Below, in pieces: positions 1 to 7,496 of a stretch of 64,000 bases of DNA; position 1 is the stretch's first letter, and the number at the start of each line of letters is the position of its first letter. Origin of the DNA: JACIYW01 sp014359745 (GTDB lineage: Bacteria; Pseudomonadota; Alphaproteobacteria; Rhodobacterales; Rhodobacteraceae); assembly GCA_050433985.1 (NCBI GenBank), contig JBNPWE010000008.1:1-64000 (forward strand), given 5' to 3'. The notes below the pieces were generated by a model. The model was not told where the DNA came from, searched no databases, and saw only the letters and a program-made list of their open reading frames with translations. The position numbers and the translations under genes were made by a program.

Positions 1-1
1 C

Positions 2-58
2 CGTTTCCCCGCGGGGAAACGCATTTTGCCAAAACTGCATTTCCCCGCGGGGAAATGC
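2..58. other. Pair of perfect palindromes sharing a TTTCCCCGCGGGGAAA core
   Basis: Two perfect palindromes lie 15 bp apart: positions 2-21 (20 bp, outer pairs CG/CG) and 37-58 (22 bp, outer pairs GCA/TGC). Both are built on the same 16-bp core TTTCCCCGCGGGGAAA. Neither is followed by a T run, so they do not look like intrinsic terminators. Tandem perfect GC-centred palindromes of this kind are known as parS-like partition sites on alphaproteobacterial plasmids and chromids, and also as dimeric-regulator operators. A partition-site role here is inference only. The nearest gene is the recombinase whose 3' end is at 230. The stretch 59-229 shows nothing else. Confidence 0.6.
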
Positions 59-229
59 CGCCGCTGCGACCCATGGATAAACCGGTCTGGGGCGGGTTTC
101 AATCAATCGGGTTCACATCCTTGACCGGCGCGCGTGCGGCGGGGGCAAAGTGCGTATTTGGGCCAAGATGAAGCGAGAGAGCGTTTTCTGGTGCGGTCAG
201 GGTGCGGATCAGATTGGGCGCAATAGGCG

Positions 230-1258
230 CTAAAGCCCCGCCGCCTTGGTCAGGTTCACCCGAAACCGATCCCGTCTGCGTTGATAGCGGCGGGTCATTT
301 CGGCGCTGGCGTGGCCAAGGTGCTTTTGCACATGGCGTTCCTCCACCTCGGCGGATGATGCAAGGCCCGCGCGCAGCGAATGCCCGGCGAATTTTTGCGC
401 GCGTTCGGCCTCGGTCAGGTCGGCCCGGATACCGGCGGCCTGCGCCGTGCGTTTGACCAGGCGCGCCACCTCTTGCGGGTTCAGGCGCTCGGCGGCCACC
501 GCGCCGCCCTGCCGGGTGACACGTCGAAACACCGGGCCCTGAAAGACCTGCGCCAGTTCCAGCCACCGTTGCAAGGCCACCACCGGGCAGGTTTCATCCC
601 TTGACCCACGCCCGATTTCAACCTCGCGCCAGCCGGTCTTGCCGCGCAGTGTCACCAGAAGGCCCTTGTCCAATATCTCGATCCAGCCCCGGCCATCGTC
701 GGTTTGGTCCCGGCCCAGATCGAGGCCGACGATTTCAGATCGCCGCAACCCCCCGGCAAAACCGACAAGCAACATGGCCCGGTCGCGCAGGCCGCGCAGG
801 CTGCCGCGATCCAGTTGATCGAGCATCGCGAAGATGTCTTCGGGCAGGATCGCCTCTTTCTGGCGCGGGGGGGCGGCGTGCTGGTTGCGGATCCCGGCCA
901 TGACGGTGGCGATATGCGCGTCGCGCCGATCAAGCGGCCGACCGCGTTGGGCAAAGGCCCAGGCAAGCGCCGAGAGGCGCCGTTCAATGGTGGAGACGGC
1001 GTTGGGTTTCCGGTTGCCGCCGCCCGTCGCGCAATCCGAGATATAAAGCCCGACGACCTGCGGATCGGGGGTATGGGCATCAAGGCCGTGATGGCGGCAC
1101 CACGCCGCGAAATGCTTCCAGTCGGCGGCATAGGCGCGGCGGGTATTGGCGGAACTTGCAGCTTCGGCATATCCGCGCGCGCGGTCGGCAAGGTCACGCA
1201 GCGGGCCGGGCGGATCGGGCAGGGGCGGCGGGGCAGGGGGGTGATTTTCGTTGGCCAT
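230..1258 (-). CDS. Tyrosine-type site-specific recombinase/integrase
   Basis: A 342-residue phage-integrase-family recombinase that would cut and rejoin DNA through a covalent 3'-phosphotyrosine. The N-terminal SAM-like core-binding domain covers about residues 25-125 and the catalytic domain about 135-335. The active-site set is complete: Arg172 in GLRRSE, Lys207 in LRGKT, His293 and Arg296 in HSLR, His316 in HLGH and nucleophile Tyr325 in RRYQ. The proline-rich N-terminus is probably disordered. It stands alone with no excisionase or phage genes, and it is transcribed toward the palindrome pair at the left edge. Such solitary recombinases are frequent on Rhodobacteraceae plasmids and islands. 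The target site cannot be identified; XerC/D housekeeping proteins are less likely given the divergence and the context. Confidence 0.9.
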   Translation of the reverse strand: MANENHPPAPPPLPDPPGPLRDLADRARGYAEAASSANTRRAYAADWKHFAAWCRHHGLDAHTPDPQVVGLYISDCATGGGNRKPNAVSTIERRLSALAWAFAQRGRPLDRRDAHIATVMAGIRNQHAAPPRQKEAILPEDIFAMLDQLDRGSLRGLRDRAMLLVGFAGGLRRSEIVGLDLGRDQTDDGRGWIEILDKGLLVTLRGKTGWREVEIGRGSRDETCPVVALQRWLELAQVFQGPVFRRVTRQGGAVAAERLNPQEVARLVKRTAQAAGIRADLTEAERAQKFAGHSLRAGLASSAEVEERHVQKHLGHASAEMTRRYQRRRDRFRVNLTKAAGL

Positions 1259-1311
1259 TCAGGTGATGTCCCGGTAAGGAAAGGTATGGAAAAGCTTAAC
1301 CACAGGATGAA

Positions 1312-1330
1312 TGATAAGCCAGGATTATCA
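1312..1330. promoter_or_regulatory. Inverted repeat between divergent recombinase and phosphomannomutase genes
   Basis: TGATAA (1312-1317) and TTATCA (1325-1330) form a perfect 6-bp dyad with a 7-bp spacer. It sits in the AT-rich gap between the start of the recombinase (1258) and the start of the mutase (1444). The position fits an operator for either gene, but no partner regulator is visible. Confidence 0.35.
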
Positions 1331-1443
1331 ATCATTTTACGAAAGCGACGGGCGCGGCGGATATGCGCGATATTGGTGCGCCAAAGCGCCGTGATGGCGA
1401 GCGGACGGCCAAGGACGGCGCAACATCTGATCAGAGGCCCGAG

Positions 1444-2856
1444 ATGGCACCAAGCTTTGGAACAAGCGGCCTGCGCGGGCTGGTGACTGACCTGACCCCC
1501 GAGACGGTACAGGCCTACACGGCCGCGTTCATCAATGTGTGCCCGGTTGGCGCGCACCTGTTCGTGGGCCGGGATTTGCGCGCATCCTCGCCAAGGATCG
1601 CGGGCGATGTGGTCAGGGCAGGTCTGCGGGCGGGCGTCAACGTCACCGATTGCGGGGCGGTTCCAACGCCTGCGCTGGCGCTGGCGGCGCAATCGGCGGG
1701 GGCGGCGGCGATCATGGTTACGGGCAGCCACATACCCGCAGACCGCAACGGGCTGAAATTTTATGTGCCGGGCGGCGAGATATCCAAATCCGACGAGACG
1801 GCGATTGCGGCGGCCCGCGATTGCGCCGCTGCGAAAGGGCCGGGGCAGGGGGCAAGCGTGTCGGGGCGGATGATCGCGGCGCCCGACGCGGCCGCAGCCT
1901 ATCAGGAGCGCTATGTTGCCGCTTACGGGCCGCAGGCCCTGGCGGGGATGCGGTTGGGGATCTATCAACATTCCTCGGTCGCGCGTGACCTGCTAATCGA
2001 CATTGTCGCCGCGCTTGGGGCGACGCCCGTTCCGCTGGCCCCGTCTGCCCGCTTTGTGCCGGTGGATACCGAAGCCGTGGACGGCGAAATGCAAACGCAG
2101 TTGCAAAACTGGTGCGCGGCGCACCGGCTGGATGCGATCCTGTCCACCGATGGCGATGCCGATCGCCCGATGCTGACCGATGCCACAGGGCGCCTTGTTC
2201 CGGGGGATGTGCTGGGGGTGTTGACGGCGCAGGCGCTGGGGGCCGATGTCGTCTGCACCCCGATTTCGAGCAATTCGATGGTCGGGCAGATCGCCGGTTT
2301 CCGCGCGGTTCACCTGACGCGGATCGGGTCGCCCTTTGTCCTCGCCGCGATGAAGGCCGCGCAGAAGGGGGCGGCAAAAGTGGTGGGGTTCGAGGCCAAC
2401 GGCGGCTTTTTGCTGGGGTTCACGGCGCAGGCGCCGATGGGGCCGCTGGCCCCGCTTATGACGCGCGACGCGCTGTTGCCGATGATAGCGCCGCTGGCGG
2501 CGGCGCGCGCGGCGCGCGGCGATCTTGGCCGGCTGGTGCGGGATCTGCCGCAACGCTTCACCATGGCGGGCCGTTTGGCGGGTGTATCCGGCGGGGCAGG
2601 GGCCGCGTTTGTCGCCCGGCTGGGCAGGGACGCGGCGGCGCGCGCCGAATTTCTGGCGCCGATGGGGGTTGAGGGTTGGGTGGATCGCACCGACGGGCTG
2701 CGCATTCATCTGGCGGGGGGCGACATCGTGCATCTGCGCCCCTCGGGCAATGCGCCCGACTTCCGCATCTACACCGAAGCAGACAGCGGCGCCAAGGCCG
2801 GGGCGATGTTGGCGACCGCCCTTGAACAGGTGCGCCGGGCGATCAGCGGGAAATAA
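1444..2856 (+). CDS. Phosphomannomutase/phosphoglucomutase family protein
   Basis: Alpha-D-phosphohexomutase of 470 residues, expected to interconvert mannose-6-P and mannose-1-P (or the glucose equivalents). Visible family signatures are the N-terminal FGTSGLRG, the phosphoserine loop TGSHIPADRNG with Ser95, the Mg-binding loop DGDADR (236-241), the sugar-binding FEANGG, and the C-terminal phosphate-binding RPSGNAPDFR. I chose ATG 1444 because the family signature begins right after it and AGAGGC precedes it. An in-frame ATG at 1363 would add 27 residues of low-complexity sequence. The next gene makes GDP-mannose from mannose-1-P, which favours a phosphomannomutase role in exopolysaccharide or LPS precursor supply. 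Confidence 0.88.
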   Translation: MAPSFGTSGLRGLVTDLTPETVQAYTAAFINVCPVGAHLFVGRDLRASSPRIAGDVVRAGLRAGVNVTDCGAVPTPALALAAQSAGAAAIMVTGSHIPADRNGLKFYVPGGEISKSDETAIAAARDCAAAKGPGQGASVSGRMIAAPDAAAAYQERYVAAYGPQALAGMRLGIYQHSSVARDLLIDIVAALGATPVPLAPSARFVPVDTEAVDGEMQTQLQNWCAAHRLDAILSTDGDADRPMLTDATGRLVPGDVLGVLTAQALGADVVCTPISSNSMVGQIAGFRAVHLTRIGSPFVLAAMKAAQKGAAKVVGFEANGGFLLGFTAQAPMGPLAPLMTRDALLPMIAPLAAARAARGDLGRLVRDLPQRFTMAGRLAGVSGGAGAAFVARLGRDAAARAEFLAPMGVEGWVDRTDGLRIHLAGGDIVHLRPSGNAPDFRIYTEADSGAKAGAMLATALEQVRRAISGK

Positions 2857-2889
2857 CCGGCAGAAAATAACCGGCAGAAAATAACCGGT
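2851..2889 (+). repeat. 14-bp tandem repeat at the phosphomannomutase stop codon
   Basis: The unit AAATAACCGGCAGA occurs at 2851-2864 and 2865-2878, and its first 11 bases are repeated (last base changed) at 2879-2889. The first copy contains the stop codon of the upstream gene, so the repeat forms most of the spacer before the GDP-mannose pyrophosphorylase gene. It resembles replication slippage; no function is evident. Confidence 0.8.
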
Positions 2890-2939
2890 TGTGTTGCCAT
2901 GGTGATGCGGTAGCTTTGCCAAAGGCACCGGGAACATGC

Positions 2940-4376
2940 ATGAAAATCTATCCTACCATCCTTTGTGGCGGATCGGGCACGCGGCTTTGGCCGCTTTCGC
3001 GCCAAAGCTACCCCAAGCAATTCGTGCGGCTGATCGGCGACGAGTCGTTGTTTCAGGCGTCGGCACGGCGACTGAGCGGGCCCGATTTCGCGGCGCCGCT
3101 GGTTCTGACCAATTCCGATTTCCGCTTTATCGTGACCGAGCAGCTTTCGGCGGTTGGCATTGATCCCGGCGCGGTCCTGATCGAGGCTGAGGGGCGCAAC
3201 ACCGCGCCCGCGGTGCTGGCCGCGGCACTGCATGTTCTGGACAGGGATCGTGACGCGGTGCTGCTGGTTGCGCCGTCCGATCATGTGATCCCGGATACGG
3301 CAGGGTTTCATGCGGCGGTAAAGCGCGGCCTCGGCGCGGTGCGCGACGGGCAGATCGTGACATTCGGCATCACGCCCACGCGCCCCGAAACCGGGTATGG
3401 ATATCTGGAACTGGCCGACAGACCCGATGCCAGCGGTGCGCCGATCCCGTTGCGGGGCTTTGTCGAAAAACCCGACGCGGCGCGGGCGCGGGCCATGATC
3501 TCGGCGGGAAGCTATTTGTGGAATGCGGGGATATTCCTGTTTCGCGCCGCCGATATGGTGGCCGCGTTCGAAGCCTGCGCCCCCGAAGTGCTGGCCCCGG
3601 TGCGCGCCGCCCTGACCGGTGCGCGCCCCGACCTGGGGTTCCTGCGTCTGGCCCCCGACGCCTGGGCGCAGGCCCCCGACATCTCGTTGGATTATGCGGT
3701 GATGGAACGGGCCGATAACCTGTCGGTCGTGCCGTTCGGTGGCGCCTGGTCTGATCTTGGCGGCTGGGATGCGGTCTGGGCCGAAGGCGCGCGCGATGCC
3801 GATGGGCTGGGCCAGTCTGGCCGGGTCAGCGCCATCGACTGCACCGACAGCCTGCTGCGGTCTGATAGCGCGGGCACCGAACTGGTCGGGATCGGCCTGC
3901 ACAATATCATCGCGGTGGCGATGGATGACGCGGTGCTGATCGCCGACAAAAGCCGGGCGCAAGATGTCCGGCAGGCGGTCGATGTTCTGCGGGCCAAATC
4001 GGCGCCGCAGGCGGTGCGGTTCCTGATGGATCACCGGCCCTGGGGCTATTACGAGACGCTGGCCCTGGGCCCAAGGTTTCAGGTAAAGCGCATCGTGGTG
4101 CATCCGGGGTCCGCGTTAAGCCTGCAATCGCATCATCACCGGTCGGAACACTGGATCGTTGTCGAAGGCACCGCGCGCGTGACCGTGGGGGCAGAGGTGC
4201 GGCTGGTGACGGAAAACCAATCGGTCTATATCCCCCTGGGCGCCCGGCACCGACTGGAAAACCCCGGCAAGGTGGCGATGGTGCTGATAGAGGTGCAGAC
4301 CGGCACCTATCTGGGCGAGGATGACATCGTGCGGTTCGAAGACAATTACGCCCGCGCGGCGAAAGCCGCACTTTGA
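2940..4376 (+). CDS. manC: Mannose-1-phosphate guanylyltransferase / mannose-6-phosphate isomerase
   Basis: Bifunctional GDP-mannose pyrophosphorylase of 478 residues (AlgA/XanB/CpsB type). It makes GDP-mannose from mannose-1-P and GTP, and its C-terminal cupin is the type II phosphomannose isomerase. The N-terminal nucleotidyltransferase shows GGSGTRLWP followed by PKQF, and FVEKP near residue 178. The C-terminal domain (about 350-470) has the RPWG start and the metal-binding HHHRSEHW cluster. ATG 2940 is chosen because the catalytic signature starts seven residues later; an upstream ATG at 2889 would add unrelated residues. Together with the preceding mutase it forms a short mannose-activation pair for surface polysaccharides. 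Confidence 0.92.
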   Translation: MKIYPTILCGGSGTRLWPLSRQSYPKQFVRLIGDESLFQASARRLSGPDFAAPLVLTNSDFRFIVTEQLSAVGIDPGAVLIEAEGRNTAPAVLAAALHVLDRDRDAVLLVAPSDHVIPDTAGFHAAVKRGLGAVRDGQIVTFGITPTRPETGYGYLELADRPDASGAPIPLRGFVEKPDAARARAMISAGSYLWNAGIFLFRAADMVAAFEACAPEVLAPVRAALTGARPDLGFLRLAPDAWAQAPDISLDYAVMERADNLSVVPFGGAWSDLGGWDAVWAEGARDADGLGQSGRVSAIDCTDSLLRSDSAGTELVGIGLHNIIAVAMDDAVLIADKSRAQDVRQAVDVLRAKSAPQAVRFLMDHRPWGYYETLALGPRFQVKRIVVHPGSALSLQSHHHRSEHWIVVEGTARVTVGAEVRLVTENQSVYIPLGARHRLENPGKVAMVLIEVQTGTYLGEDDIVRFEDNYARAAKAAL

Positions 4377-4479
4377 CGGGAACCGGTGGATCGTCGCGGC
4401 CCCTGTCGACTCGCCGCCAGGTTTCACGGTCCTCTTGCAAATGCTTGAGTTTTCCGCGCCACTGGCGCATTCAGTGCGG

Positions 4480-5136
4480 ATGAGGAACCGATCTGTCCAG
4501 GCGCGGCGCTTGCTGCTTTCGGCCCCTGCCGCGCTGGTCGCGATCGTTGTGATCTGCGTGGGCATCGAGGCGGTTTTGCAAGGCGCGGATTTCGGGCTTT
4601 GGGGATCGCCGCGCTGGCGGGGGCTCGCTTATCAGTATGGCGGGTTCTGGCGGGGGCTTCTGGACAACTGGCAGCCCAACTATGCCGTGCAGCCCGCCGC
4701 CATGTTCGCCAGCTATGGCTTCTTGCACGGTGGCTTTGCGCATCTGCTGGTCAACATGATCACGTTGGTCTCCTTGGGGCGGCTGGTGATCGAACGGGTG
4801 GGGCAGGCGCGGTTTCTGGCGATCTATGCGGTGTCGCTTTTGGGGGGCGCGGTTGGTTTTGCGCTTCTGTCAACGGCGGTGCAGCCGATGGTCGGGGCGT
4901 CGGGCGCGCTGTTTGGCTTGGCGGGGGTGCTGACGGGATGGGAATATTCCGCGCGGCGTCTGGCGCGCGAGGGGATGGGGCCGGTGCTGCGGGTGTTGGC
5001 AATGCTCGTCGGGCTGAATGTCGTCATGTATTGGGCCATGGGTGGCAACCTTGCGTGGGAGACTCATCTGGGCGGCTTTCTGGCCGGGTGGGTCGCAAGC
5101 TGGTGGGTGCGCGAACGTGATCACCAGCCCCGGTGA
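4480..5136 (+). CDS. Rhomboid-family intramembrane serine protease
   Basis: About 218 residues with six hydrophobic segments. Rhomboids cleave transmembrane substrates inside the inner membrane. The catalytic serine lies in GASGALFG (Ser141) and its partner His196 in ETHLGGFLAG. The HGGFAHLLVN motif (His88 and Asn92) provides the oxyanion residues seen in GlpG-type enzymes. The start is uncertain: ATG 4480 is preceded by a weak GTGCGG, ATG 4441 would add 13 residues, and the frame stays open back into manC. It follows manC by about 100 bp on the same strand but has no obvious link to mannose metabolism. Substrate unknown. Confidence 0.85.
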   Translation: MRNRSVQARRLLLSAPAALVAIVVICVGIEAVLQGADFGLWGSPRWRGLAYQYGGFWRGLLDNWQPNYAVQPAAMFASYGFLHGGFAHLLVNMITLVSLGRLVIERVGQARFLAIYAVSLLGGAVGFALLSTAVQPMVGASGALFGLAGVLTGWEYSARRLAREGMGPVLRVLAMLVGLNVVMYWAMGGNLAWETHLGGFLAGWVASWWVRERDHQPR

Positions 5137-5263
5137 TGTCAGGTCTTTGGCGCCGCGCTGATCCGGGCTTTGTTGTGTGTGTTATTTTCCGAATGAAAGG
5201 GGCGGAACGCCGCGCCACCTTTGGCATGTTTGTGGCCATCCCAGGGAGTTTGGTAATGGTTTC

Positions 5264-5293
5264 TTGACAAACTTCTGCCTCAATCGTGCTTAT
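5264..5293 (+). promoter_or_regulatory. Candidate sigma70 promoter for the small membrane protein
   Basis: A consensus -35 TTGACA lies at 5264-5269. With 18-bp spacing it gives GCTTAT at 5288-5293 as a weak -10. The site is in a 243-bp gap after the rhomboid gene and about 90 bp upstream of the next start codon. No other feature is seen in this gap. Confidence 0.45.
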
Positions 5294-5379
5294 CTTTGGC
5301 CACATACGACAATTATCTTTACAGGATGCAGGCCGGGGATAAAGTACATCTTTAGGTTGTGTCGCCGGAAGGAGGGCAG

Positions 5380-5601
5380 ATGTTCATCGGACTGATCCTT
5401 GTGGGAAGCGGGCTTGGTGGTGTTTCTGCTGTGGCGGCATTGATGCTGGGGCATTCGATCTGGATGGCGATCCTGATCTATTCCATAATCGGGGTGCTCA
5501 GCGTGCTGGCCGGGGCCATTGCCATGGCAATGCGCCCGGATGCCGCGCACGAAGGCGATCACTGCAAACCCTATCAGATCGCCCGCCCTCAGCGCGGTTG
5601 A
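5380..5601 (+). CDS. Small two-helix membrane protein, function unknown
   Basis: A 73-residue protein with two hydrophobic stretches, about residues 2-23 and 28-51, joined by a short turn, and a polar C-terminal tail rich in charged residues. ATG 5380 is preceded by a strong GGAAGGAGG ribosome-binding site and a candidate promoter with a consensus -35. These signals are the main reason to believe this short gene. I do not recognise a named family; glycine-zipper-like small membrane proteins of this length are common in Rhodobacteraceae. It stands alone between the rhomboid gene and a convergent IclR regulator. Confidence 0.65.
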   Translation: MFIGLILVGSGLGGVSAVAALMLGHSIWMAILIYSIIGVLSVLAGAIAMAMRPDAAHEGDHCKPYQIARPQRG

Positions 5602-5697
5602 TCGGCGTTTGATCCGGTAAAACCAGGGTCGTTGCGGCGCACCAGGACCAGATGCAGGACCGATCGTATCCGGCCGCGATACCGCGTTGGTATTCAC

Positions 5698-6510
5698 TTA
5701 AATCTTGTATCCGAACGCGGATGAGACCTTTCCAGCCGTCCGCCAAACGATGCGGGCCAAGGTGCCATCGGGGCTGGCGTCGACCCGCTCTGTGCGACCG
5801 AAGACCGTCAGCGCCATGCAAAGACGCCCCGTCACGTCGAAAATGGGCGCGCTGACGGCGCCAAATCCGTCGCCACCGCCGTTGTTCATGACAGCATAGC
5901 CCTGTTCGCGCGTCTCGGCGATCATCTCGGCCAGCAGGCTGCGATCTTTTGGTGCATTGGGGCGGCCCGCATTGCGGTTCTGCTCCAACTCGCGCTCGAT
6001 CACGGCATCGGTGCGCCCGGCATCTTCGAAGCTGGCAAACAAAAGACCTGTCGCGGAGAAAGTCAGCGGGCAATGGTGTGTGGGGGCGATAGTCGTCGCG
6101 AAATCATGCCGCGCCTCGATCACCCGGATCATCGTCGGGCCTTTTGCTGTCCAAACCGCCAACGCGGCCGTCTCACCGACCATCTCGACCACGTCGCCCA
6201 ACATCTGTTCGGCCACCTTGAGCGGTTCGAACCGGGCAAAGCCCTTGATGCCAAGCTGGAAGGCTGTCGGTCCAAGATCGTATTTCGACGTTTCCTTGGA
6301 CTGGAGGGCAAGTCCGATTCGGATCAGGCTGACAAGGTAGCGGTGAACCTTGGCCGAGGGCATCATAACCTGGGCAGCAACTTCGGCCAGTTTCATCGGG
6401 CCATCGGCCTGGATCAGTACATCCAGAATCCTGCCGGACACTTCAACGGATTGAACACCGCCCTGTGTCGGCCGGAGCATGGTTTCCTCGCCGCTTGGAG
6501 TCCCGTCCAT
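5698..6510 (-). CDS. IclR-family transcriptional regulator
   Basis: A 270-residue regulator. The N-terminal winged helix-turn-helix (about residues 15-75) is followed by the IclR effector-binding domain (about 90-265), which usually senses small organic acids. It is divergent from the SDR/flavoprotein/TRAP operon that starts at 6690, the classic arrangement for a local catabolic regulator. ATG 6510 has GAGG just upstream; another ATG 30 bp downstream (6480) is possible, and the frame also stays open upstream to 6570. The intergenic region carries repeated ATGTTACG elements and a dyad that are plausible targets. Effector unknown, presumably the substrate or an intermediate of the adjacent operon. 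Confidence 0.88.
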   Translation of the reverse strand: MDGTPSGEETMLRPTQGGVQSVEVSGRILDVLIQADGPMKLAEVAAQVMMPSAKVHRYLVSLIRIGLALQSKETSKYDLGPTAFQLGIKGFARFEPLKVAEQMLGDVVEMVGETAALAVWTAKGPTMIRVIEARHDFATTIAPTHHCPLTFSATGLLFASFEDAGRTDAVIERELEQNRNAGRPNAPKDRSLLAEMIAETREQGYAVMNNGGGDGFGAVSAPIFDVTGRLCMALTVFGRTERVDASPDGTLARIVWRTAGKVSSAFGYKI

Positions 6511-6563
6511 GCTTGTTTCATTCCTCTCAGATCCGACCGTATCAAGCGGTCTGCAAATGATCC

Positions 6564-6615
6564 TTGACATGAAACATTTGCGTAAGCAATGTTACGGTGA
6601 ACAAAATATGTTACG
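6564..6615 (+). promoter_or_regulatory. Divergent IclR/SDR control region: consensus -35, dyad and direct repeats
   Basis: TTGACA at 6564-6569 is a consensus -35 for the rightward operon; no good -10 follows. An imperfect dyad (AACATT ... AATGTT, 6573-6593) overlaps the expected spacer and -10. ATGTTACG occurs twice in direct orientation, at 6589-6596 and 6608-6615, 19 bp apart (about two helical turns). Spaced repeats next to an IclR gene suggest its operator. This is inferred from position. Confidence 0.5.
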
Positions 6616-6689
6616 TATTGTGGAATTGTCGCGTGGTCAGGAGAAGATACGAATAACAAATCCGCAGGACACGACGCAGGGGGGCGAAG

Positions 6690-7460
6690 ATGATGATCGA
6701 AGGTTTGGCCGGTTTGTTGGACGGGGATGTTGCCGTGGTCACCGGCGCGGCCCAGGGCAACGGCGCTGCGATTGCACGCGGCCTGGCCGCCGCGGGGGCT
6801 GCTGTCGTGCTCTGCGACACGAACGAGGCAGGCGCCAAGGCCGAGGCAACACGCATCACACAACAAGGCGGACGCGCCGAAGGCCTTGCGCTGGACGTGA
6901 CGGACCGTGCGGCCTGCATCGCTTTCGCGGACCGGGCGAAAGCAGTGTTCGGTGATGTCTCCATCCTTGTGAACAACGCTGGCATCACCCGGCGCACCGC
7001 ACCCGACGAGGCCGCGTTTCTTGACCATCTCGACGCGCAGATCGCCGTCAACCTGAAGGGCACAGCCCATATGGTCGTGGCTCTGCTGCCCCAGCTCAAG
7101 GCGACCCGTGGCCGGGTCGTCAACCTTGGCTCTATCGCTTCTTTCGTGGGGTATCGCAACTCGGCCAGCTATGCTGCTTCCAAAGGTGGCGTGATCCAGC
7201 TGACCAAGGCGCTGGCCTGCGATCTTGCCGCCGATGGCGTGCGGGTCAACGGGGTCGCGCCCGGCGTCATCGCCACCCCGATGACCGAAGCCACCCGCGC
7301 CAATCCCGAAGCCATGGCGCGATTCATGGCCCACACCCCGATGGGCCGCGTGGGTCAGCCGGACGAGCTGATCGGCCCCGTGCTGTTCCTGGCATCACGG
7401 CTGTCCAGCTATGTCACCGGCATCATGCTGCCAGTTGACGGCGGCTATCTGGCGAACTGA
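6690..7460 (+). CDS. SDR-family NAD(P)-dependent oxidoreductase
   Basis: A 256-residue classical short-chain dehydrogenase/reductase. The Rossmann motif TGAAQGNG sits at 19-24 and beyond, NNAG at about 95-98, and the catalytic Ser148, Tyr161 and Lys165 (YAASK) are all present. The C-terminus LPVDGGYLAN is typical of FabG-like members. It is the first gene of an operon with a KstD-like flavoprotein and a TRAP transporter, so it probably oxidises a hydroxyl or reduces a keto group of the imported compound, not a fatty-acid-synthesis intermediate. Start ATG-ATG at 6690/6693 with GGGGCGAAG upstream. Exact substrate cannot be assigned. Confidence 0.88.
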   Translation: MMIEGLAGLLDGDVAVVTGAAQGNGAAIARGLAAAGAAVVLCDTNEAGAKAEATRITQQGGRAEGLALDVTDRAACIAFADRAKAVFGDVSILVNNAGITRRTAPDEAAFLDHLDAQIAVNLKGTAHMVVALLPQLKATRGRVVNLGSIASFVGYRNSASYAASKGGVIQLTKALACDLAADGVRVNGVAPGVIATPMTEATRANPEAMARFMAHTPMGRVGQPDELIGPVLFLASRLSSYVTGIMLPVDGGYLAN

Positions 7461-7496
7461 GCCGCCTTCTTGTTCCTGCACCAGAAAGAATGAACC

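Noticed and set aside
2..58. Possible CRISPR repeats at the left edge
   Set aside because: Only two copies, each a perfect palindrome with a 15-bp spacer, and no cas genes nearby.
652..1971. Long minus-strand open frame of 439 codons overlapping the recombinase and phosphomannomutase genes
   Set aside because: It is antisense or out of frame to two well-supported genes, has no recognisable domain, and such frames are common in GC-rich DNA.
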